DNA of 64,000 nt from Pseudomonas sp. B20(2017) (GTDB lineage: Bacteria; Pseudomonadota; Gammaproteobacteria; Pseudomonadales; Pseudomonadaceae): positions 124,001 through 188,000 of the forward strand of contig NZ_NEJP01000008.1 of assembly GCF_002113125.1 (NCBI RefSeq), written 5' to 3'. Below are positions 57,620-64,000 of the stretch, piece by piece (positions within the stretch are counted from its first letter, which is position 1; every line of letters starts with the position of its first letter). The notes beneath the pieces were generated by a model. It saw only the letters and a program-made list of their open reading frames with translations, was not told the DNA's origin and did not search any database. The translations under genes and the position numbers were made by a program.

Positions 57620-58966
57620 ATGAGTGCAGTTGAAAGCGTCGGCCCACAGGCATTGCCGGCACTGCAGGAACAGGTCGAGCAGATCATCGCCGAAGCCAAG
57701 CGTCAGGGTGCCAGTGCCTGCGAAGTAGCGGTGTCGCTGGAACAGGGCCTGTCTACGTCGGTGCGTCAACGTGAAGTCGAAACGGTCGAGTTCAACCGCG
57801 ATCAGGGTTTTGGCATCACGTTGTATGTCGGCCAGCGCAAGGGTTCGGCCAGCACCTCTGCCACCGGACCGGATGCGATTCGCGAGACTGTCGCTGCGGC
57901 GCTGGCGATTGCCAAGCACACCTCTGAAGACGAAGCCTCGGGCTTGGCCGATGCCGCGCTGATGGCCCGGGATATTCAGGATTTCGACCTGTTCCACCAG
58001 TGGGACATCACTCCGGAGCAGGCCATTGAAAAGGCATTGCTCTGCGAAGCCGCCGCGTTCGATGCCGATGCCCGCATCAAGAATGCCGATGGCACCACGT
58101 TGAGCACCCATCAGGGTTGCCGCGTGTATGGCAACAGTCATGGTTTTATCGGGGGTTACGCTTCGACCCGGCACAGCCTGAGCTGCGTGATGATTGCCGA
58201 GGCTGATGGCCAGATGCAGCGCGATTACTGGTATGACGTCAACCGCCAGGGCAGCTTGCTGGCGGATCCGGTGAGCATCGGGCAGCGTGCCGCACAACGG
58301 GCGGCGAGCCGTCTGGGTGCGCGTCCGGTGCCGACCTGCGAAGTGCCAGTGCTGTTCTCGGCAGAGCTGGCGGGTGGGCTGTTCGGCAGTTTCCTGTCGG
58401 CGATTTCCGGCGGCAGTCTGTACCGCAAGTCGTCGTTCCTCGAAGGCACCCTGGGGCAGAAGCTGTTCCCGGAATGGCTGACCATCGACGAGCGTCCGCA
58501 CCTGATGCGTGCCATGGGCAGTGCGTCGTATGACGGTGACGGTCTGGCGACCTATGCCAAACCGTTCGTCGAAAAGGGCGAGCTGGTTTCGTACATCCTC
58601 GGCACCTATTCCGGTCGCAAACTCGGCATGCCAAGCACCGCCAACGCGGGCGGCGTGCATAACCTGTTCGTCACTCATGGCGATGAAGACCAGGCTGCGT
58701 TGCTGCGGCGCATGGGGCGTGGCCTGTTGGTCACCGAGTTGATGGGCCATGGTCTGAACATGGTGACCGGTGATTACTCGCGCGGTGCGGCGGGTTTCTG
58801 GGTCGAGAACGGTGAAATCCAGTTCGCGGTGCAGGAAGTGACCATCGCCGGCAACATGCGCGACATGTTCAAGCAGATCGTCGCGGTGGGTAACGATCTG
58901 GAGCTGCGCAGCAACATTCGCACCGGTTCGGTGTTGATCGAGAAGATGACTGTCGCGGGCAGTTAA
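57620..58966 (+). CDS. pmbA: TldE/PmbA, partner of TldD protease
   Basis: 448 residues. Resembles TldD in fold but lacks the HExxxH zinc site; instead [20 protein letters not shown] and the final [20 protein letters not shown] are PmbA signatures. Start at 57620 because GGAG is 6 bases upstream. A strong terminator follows. Confidence 0.94.
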
Positions 58967-58987
58967 GCCTCCGTCAGGTAAACAAAG

Positions 58988-59021
58988 GCGCGCCACCCGA
59001 TTGGGGTGGCGCGCTTTTTTT
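58988..59021 (+). terminator. intrinsic terminator of pmbA
   Basis: GCGCGCCACCC-loop-GGGTGGCGCGC followed by TTTTTTT. Confidence 0.9.
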
Positions 59022-59090
59022 GTGTCCAAAATTTTTTGGCTGATCAGGTCAGCTAAAAAGCCGCCCTTGTTTTGGTTCTTATTATCATCT

Positions 59091-59109
59091 AATAATAAAT
59101 CTCATTATC
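59091..59109. promoter_or_regulatory. Fur box of the fagA-fumC-orfX-sodA operon
   Basis: AATAATAAATCTCATTATC matches the 19-bp Fur consensus GATAATGATAATCATTATC at 14 positions. An AT-rich promoter (TTATTATCATCTAATAATAA) surrounds it, 17 bases before the fagA start. Confidence 0.8.
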
Positions 59110-59125
59110 GGATGAGCCCAGGATC

Positions 59126-59513
59126 ATGAGTTCTGCCTTGCACGAGCAGTCGTACCTCGAAAGCTGGCGCTGGATGAGTCGCCAGATCCGTTGCGCGATG
59201 GATCCCGACGAACCGCGCCTGATCGAGCATTACCTGGCTGAAGGTCGATACCTGGCCTGCTGCACGGCGACCTCGCCCTGGACGGTCGCCGAAACTTCTT
59301 TCCGTCTGCTGCTCGACACGGCCACCGACATCGCGTTGCCGTGGCACTGGCGCAGCCTCTGTCTCGATCAAGCCTGGCGCCCGCTGCGTGAAATGGAGCG
59401 CCTGTCACTGTGCAAATGCCGGCTCAAACGCTGGCAAAGCTACACCTGGCAATTGGCGACCCGCGAGTTGCTTCCCTCGATTCCTCTCATAGAACTGGTG
59501 CAAGGATTTTCAG

Positions 59514-59533
<20 letters not shown>
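59126..59533 (+). CDS. fagA: FagA-like protein, first gene of the Fur-regulated operon
   Basis: 135-residue soluble protein, rich in Trp, Cys and Leu (RYLACCTATSPWTVAETSFR, LPWHWRSLCLDQAWRPL). No known catalytic motif; recognised by its position as the Fur-associated gene A of P. aeruginosa. Cysteines (CC near residue 50, CKC near 100) could bind metal, which is inference only. It overlaps fumC by 20 bases, so translation is coupled. Confidence 0.8.
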
Positions 59534-60890
<1,357 letters not shown>

Positions 60891-60917
60891 GCACCGCAAC
60901 CGCTTTGGAGGTTCACC

Positions 60918-61358
60918 ATGGAGCACTGGAAACGCACGATCGAACGGGCCAATCGCTGCTTCATCCTGGGCGAGCTGATCGATGCCCGCGAGGCCTACCT
61001 GCAAGCCCTGGCTTTGGCGCAGGTGTTGTTCGAGCGCTGGGCCGATGCCGACGAAGCGGTGGCGGCCTGCGTCATCTCCCACCACAACCTCGCGGATCTG
61101 CATCTGCGCCTGAATCAGCCGGAGGAGAGCGCCGAGTACCTGTGCGCGATCCATCAACGGCTGCTGCAGACCATGCAGGACGAGCGCCTGCGCCCGGCGC
61201 TGCGTGAAGCGGCGCTGCGACAGAGCAGCAAGACCTACGTCGAGCTGCTCAATTTCATCAGCGAACACGGCGAATACCCGCGCACCCAGCGTTTGCTGCA
61301 CCCGGATACCGGCAATGCGCGCCGCGCGCCTGCCCCACATCACCATGGAGTTCATTGA
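60918..61358 (+). CDS. TPR-like protein of the fumC-sodA operon (orfX)
   Basis: 146 residues, helical, with TPR-type pairs: [40 protein letters not shown] and [21 protein letters not shown]-terminal tail [14 protein letters not shown] has a His triplet. Unknown role, conserved in position between fumC and sodA in P. aeruginosa. One base separates its stop from the sodA ATG. Confidence 0.82.
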   Translation: MEHWKRTIERANRCFILGELIDAREAYLQALALAQVLFERWADADEAVAACVISHHNLADLHLRLNQPEESAEYLCAIHQRLLQTMQDERLRPALREAALRQSSKTYVELLNFISEHGEYPRTQRLLHPDTGNARRAPAPHHHGVH

Positions 61359-61359
61359 A

Positions 61360-61971
61360 ATGGCTTTTACCCTGCCAGCCTTGCCTTACGCCTACGACGC
61401 ACTGGAACCGCACATCGATGCGCAAACCATGGAGATCCACTACACCAAGCATCATCAAACCTACATCAATAACCTGAACGCTGCGGTCGAGGGCACCGAA
61501 TTTGCGGAATGGCCGGTGGAAAAACTGGTCGCCAGCGTCCAGCAACTGCCGGAAAAACTCCGTGCGGCAGTCATCAACCAGGGCGGCGGTCACGCCAACC
61601 ATTCGCTGTTCTGGGAAGTGATGGTGCCCAACGGTGGCGGTAAGCCGGACGGTGCGCTGGCCAAGGCGATCGATGAGCAACTGGGTGGACTCGACAGTTT
61701 CAAGGAAGCCTTCACCAAAGCCGCGCTGACCCGTTTCGGCAGTGGCTGGGCGTGGCTCAGCGTGACGCCAGACAAGAAACTGGTGGTGGAAAGCAGCGGT
61801 AACCAGGACAGCCCGTTGATGAACGGCAACACGCCGATTCTCGGGCTCGACGTGTGGGAGCACGCTTACTACCTGCAGTATCAGAACCGTCGGCCGGAAT
61901 ACATCAGCGCGTTCTACAACGTGATCAACTGGCCGGAAGTTGCTGCGCGCTATCAGGCCGCGCTGGTTTAA
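61360..61971 (+). CDS. sodA: manganese superoxide dismutase
   Basis: 203 residues. Metal ligands: His in [13 protein letters not shown], His in [10 protein letters not shown], Asp and His in [13 protein letters not shown]. The Mn-type markers [21 protein letters not shown] and the Gln-bearing SSGNQDSPL pattern argue for Mn over Fe. Start MAFTLPAL is obvious, with no obvious ribosome site; coupling to the preceding stop is likely. Expressed when Fur is inactive. Confidence 0.95.
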   Translation: MAFTLPALPYAYDALEPHIDAQTMEIHYTKHHQTYINNLNAAVEGTEFAEWPVEKLVASVQQLPEKLRAAVINQGGGHANHSLFWEVMVPNGGGKPDGALAKAIDEQLGGLDSFKEAFTKAALTRFGSGWAWLSVTPDKKLVVESSGNQDSPLMNGNTPILGLDVWEHAYYLQYQNRRPEYISAFYNVINWPEVAARYQAALV

Positions 61972-62001
61972 GTCTCCTATAAAAACAATCCAAGGCTGAC
62001 T

Positions 62002-62895
62002 ATGGGCACTGAAACACTGGCGATCGGAAGTGGGCGTATGTTTCGTTACGCAATCGGTTCGCTGCTGCTGTTGGCGGGCATGACCTTGCTGGTCGCTCAC
62101 GGCCTGGAATGGCTGAATCTGGAGCCGAGGCTGTCGCGGGCGTTGCAGGGCGGCGCGATCTGCGCCCTCGGCACCGCACTTGGAGCGGTTCCGGTGCTGG
62201 TGATCCGCAACATGCCTCAGGCGCTGGGCGATACGCTGCTGGGTTTTGGCGCGGGTGTGATGCTGGCGGCGACAGCTTTTTCACTGATCGTACCGGGGAT
62301 TGCTTCCGCAGAAAGCCTGGGCCTGAGCCCGTGGGGTGCCAGCGGTCTGATCTGTTTCGGCATCATGCTTGGTGCATTCGGGCTGTATCTGGTTGATCGC
62401 CGGGTGTCGGGCGCCTCGCCGGAAATGCTCGTCGGCACTGTCGAGCATCCGGTGATTCCGCCACGGATCTGGTTGTTCGTGTTCGCCATCATTGCCCATA
62501 ACATCCCGGAAGGCATGGCGGTCGGCGTATCTGCCGGTGGTGGAATGCAGGATGCAGACAGTTTGGCGATGGGCATTGCCTTGCAGGATGTGCCGGAAGG
62601 GCTGGTCATTGCTCTGGTGCTGGCTGGTGCGGGGATGTCGCGGGTCAAAGCGTTTTTGATTGGTGCAGCATCAGGTCTGGTCGAGCCGGTGTTCGCGCTG
62701 CTCTGCGCGTGGCTGGTCAGTCTTGCCGAATTGTTGCTGCCTTTGGGATTGGCGTTGGCGGCGGGCGCGATGCTGCTGGTGGTGACCCACGAAGTCATCC
62801 CTGAGTCGCGCCGCAATGGTCACGAGAAGCTGGCAAGTCTGGGATTGTTGATCGGCTTCTGTCTGATGATGGTGATGGATACGGCGTTGGGCTGA
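62002..62895 (+). CDS. ZIP-family metal transporter
   Basis: 297-residue inner-membrane protein with eight helices. Helix 4 motif AHNIPEGMAVGVSAGG and helix 5 motif ALQDVPEGLVIALVLAG carry the metal-binding residues of ZIP proteins, although the second has Asp where His is usual. Loop between helices 3 and 4 is short. Follows sodA by 30 bases, so it may be the last gene of the Fur operon and supply Mn or Zn. Manganese supply to SodA is inference. Confidence 0.88.
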   Translation: MGTETLAIGSGRMFRYAIGSLLLLAGMTLLVAHGLEWLNLEPRLSRALQGGAICALGTALGAVPVLVIRNMPQALGDTLLGFGAGVMLAATAFSLIVPGIASAESLGLSPWGASGLICFGIMLGAFGLYLVDRRVSGASPEMLVGTVEHPVIPPRIWLFVFAIIAHNIPEGMAVGVSAGGGMQDADSLAMGIALQDVPEGLVIALVLAGAGMSRVKAFLIGAASGLVEPVFALLCAWLVSLAELLLPLGLALAAGAMLLVVTHEVIPESRRNGHEKLASLGLLIGFCLMMVMDTALG

Positions 62896-62904
62896 AGCGG
62901 GAGG

Positions 62905-62922
62905 AGGGAGCGCGCTCCCTCG
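62905..62922. terminator. convergent hairpin between the ZIP gene and ptsO
   Basis: GAGGGAGCG-CGCTCCCTC, an 18-bp perfect palindrome without T run. Confidence 0.5.
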
Positions 62923-62934
62923 CCTCGAGCGTTT

Positions 62935-63210
62935 TCAACCACCTTCGTCGAAGTAGTTATTGATCAGGGTCACCAGCGCGTCCATGGCTTCCTGCTCCTG
63001 GTGGCCTTCGGTACTCAGGTGGATTTTGGTGCCCTTGCCCGCAGCGAGCATCATCATCGCCATGATGCTTTTACCGTCAACCGTGGTTTCCGGGGTGCGG
63101 CCCACTCTGATCGTGCAATCGGGAAACTGACCCGCCACTCCGACGAATTTTGCTGATGCGCGGGCGTGCAGGCCCAGCTTGTTGATGATTTCGATTTCAC
63201 GAGCAGGCAT
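62935..63210 (-). CDS. ptsO: nitrogen PTS phosphocarrier NPr
   Basis: 91-residue HPr-like protein of the PTS-Ntr system. Phospho-His is His16 in NKLGLHARASAKFVG; the second loop has DGKSIMAMMMLAAGKGT. Accepts phosphate from PtsP and passes it to PtsN. It follows rapZ, 15 bases downstream on the same strand, as in the rpoN-hpf-ptsN-rapZ-ptsO cluster. Confidence 0.95.
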   Translation of the reverse strand: MPAREIEIINKLGLHARASAKFVGVAGQFPDCTIRVGRTPETTVDGKSIMAMMMLAAGKGTKIHLSTEGHQEQEAMDALVTLINNYFDEGG

Positions 63211-63225
63211 CGCGGTGTGAATCCT

Positions 63226-64000
63226 TTAGCTGAGGTCGCGGTGGCGAACCTGGACGTTCTTCAGGGTCTTCTGCAGCGCCTGGCCAAGACGTTCGGTCAG
63301 GTAAACGGAGCGGTGATGCCCGCCAGTGCAGCCGATGGCAATGGTGACGTAAGCGCGGTTGCTCGCCGCAAAGCGCGGCAACCATTTGTACAGATACGCA
63401 TAAATATCCTGGTACATCTCCTCGACCTCAGGCTGCGCCGCGAGATACTCGGCGACCGGCTGATCGAGACCGGATTGCGCACGCAACTCCGGTTTCCAGT
63501 ACGGGTTCGGCAGGCAGCGTACATCGAACACCAGATCCGCATCCACCGGCATGCCGCGTTTGAAACCGAACGACTCCACCAGAAACGCGGTGCCCGGCTC
63601 CGGCTGGTTCAGCAGGCGCAACTTGATCGTGTCGCGTAGCTGATACAGGTTGAGATTGGTGGTGTTGATTTTCAGGTCGGCCAGATCGGCGATCGGACCG
63701 AGCAGCGCGGTTTCATCCTGAATGGCTTCGGCCAGCGAGCGGTTGGCGTTGCTCAGCGGGTGACGACGGCGGGTTTCGGAAAAGCGCTTGAGCAGTGTTT
63801 CTTCGTCGGCGTCCAGGTAAAGAACGTCGCACTGGATGTGTTTGTTTCGGGCGTCCTCAAGCAGTTCTGGAAAACGTGACAGATGGCTTGGCAGGTTGCG
63901 TGCATCGATTGATACCGCCACCAACGGTTGCGCCAGCTCGGTGTGAATCAATGCGCGCTCGGCCAGTTCCGGCAGAAGGCCGGCAGGCAGGTTGTCGATG
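63226..64000 (-). CDS. rapZ: RNase adapter protein RapZ, 5' end outside window
   Basis: The visible 257 codons are the central and C-terminal part of RapZ (YvcJ family, usually ~285 residues). At the window edge the frame reads [20 protein letters not shown], so the Walker A region is missing off the end. The second nucleotide-site area [20 protein letters not shown] and the C-terminal RNA-binding domain with [20 protein letters not shown] are complete. RapZ delivers GlmZ RNA to RNase E in enterics; its role in pseudomonads is less defined. Confidence 0.94.
   Translation of the reverse strand, partial: IDNLPAGLLPELAERALIHTELAQPLVAVSIDARNLPSHLSRFPELLEDARNKHIQCDVLYLDADEETLLKRFSETRRRHPLSNANRSLAEAIQDETALLGPIADLADLKINTTNLNLYQLRDTIKLRLLNQPEPGTAFLVESFGFKRGMPVDADLVFDVRCLPNPYWKPELRAQSGLDQPVAEYLAAQPEVEEMYQDIYAYLYKWLPRFAASNRAYVTIAIGCTGGHHRSVYLTERLGQALQKTLKNVQVRHRDLS

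Noticed and set aside
56987..59029. 680-codon minus-strand ORF including darP
   Set aside because: Only the last 174 codons are DarP. The N-terminal 500 codons mirror pmbA and have no homology; the ATG at 57511 is the start.

Overview
The window looks like the chromosome of a fluorescent pseudomonad, most likely of the Pseudomonas fluorescens group. The supports are high GC content, REP/REPIN elements of the type GTGGGAGCGAGCTTGCTCGCGA, and a gene order I recall from P. aeruginosa (speC, dpp cluster, roxSR, gatCAB, mreBCD-maf-rng-yhdP-nit-tldD-darP-pmbA, fagA-fumC-orfX-sodA, a ZIP transporter, ptsO-rapZ). Everything here is read by eye. Family names come from recognised motifs and synteny, not from searches.

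Layout. 1-0.5 kb: 3' end of a Sel1-repeat gene. 0.5-1.7 kb: ornithine decarboxylase speC (-), with a long leader that holds an attenuator-like hairpin. 2.3-5.7 kb: opuC-type osmoprotectant ABC transporter (-). 6-7.7 kb: prfC (+). 7.8-9.5 kb: hipBA toxin-antitoxin pair (-), with repeated operator-like boxes upstream. 10-11.6 kb: an MFS exporter and a small acidic secreted protein. 11.8-24.5 kb: a large dipeptide-uptake cluster (-): three DppA-type binding proteins, the OprD-family porin OpdP, a fourth binding protein, then dppBCDF, with intrinsic terminators inside the cluster. 24.5-25.4 kb: an intergenic block with a 7-bp tandem repeat, two candidate dispersed repeats and a folded 5' leader in front of a DUF6124 gene. 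25.8-30.5 kb: a SIMPL-domain periplasmic protein, roxSR and an SbmA/YddA-like ABC protein. 30.6-39.1 kb: galactarate/glucarate catabolism (FadR-type regulator, kdgD, 2,5-dioxovalerate dehydrogenase, MFS permease, garD). This locus is interrupted by a three-gene minus-strand cassette whose promoter carries a perfect LexA (SOS) box. 39.2-42.2 kb: an AEC transporter, a carboxymuconolactone-decarboxylase-like protein, a CaCA antiporter and a short RlpA lipoprotein, separated by REPINs. 42.3-59 kb: housekeeping genes gatCAB, mreBCD, maf, rng, yhdP, nitrilase-like, tldD, darP and pmbA. 59-62 kb: the Fur-box-preceded operon fagA-fumC-orfX-sodA. 62-64 kb: a ZIP transporter, ptsO and the 3' part of rapZ.

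How the genes work together. OpdP brings peptides across the outer membrane, four binding proteins widen substrate range, and DppBCDF performs inner-membrane import. GarD, KdgD and the aldehyde dehydrogenase convert galactarate to 2-oxoglutarate after uptake by the MFS permease, and the GntR-type protein is the likely repressor. FumC and Mn-SodA are the metal-sparing substitutes for iron enzymes that a Fur-controlled operon would supply in low iron. MreBCD, YhdP and RlpA concern the envelope.

Most unusual items: (1) the SOS-controlled cassette with a cytoplasmic zinc phospholipase C/S1-P1-nuclease-like protein plus two small beta-rich proteins, nested in a sugar-acid regulon; (2) a branched RNA leader upstream of the DUF6124 gene with an exact anti-Shine-Dalgarno; (3) a probable ATT start codon for mreC; (4) an attenuator-like terminator ahead of speC. 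No rRNA, tRNA, CRISPR array, transposase or prophage structural gene was seen.
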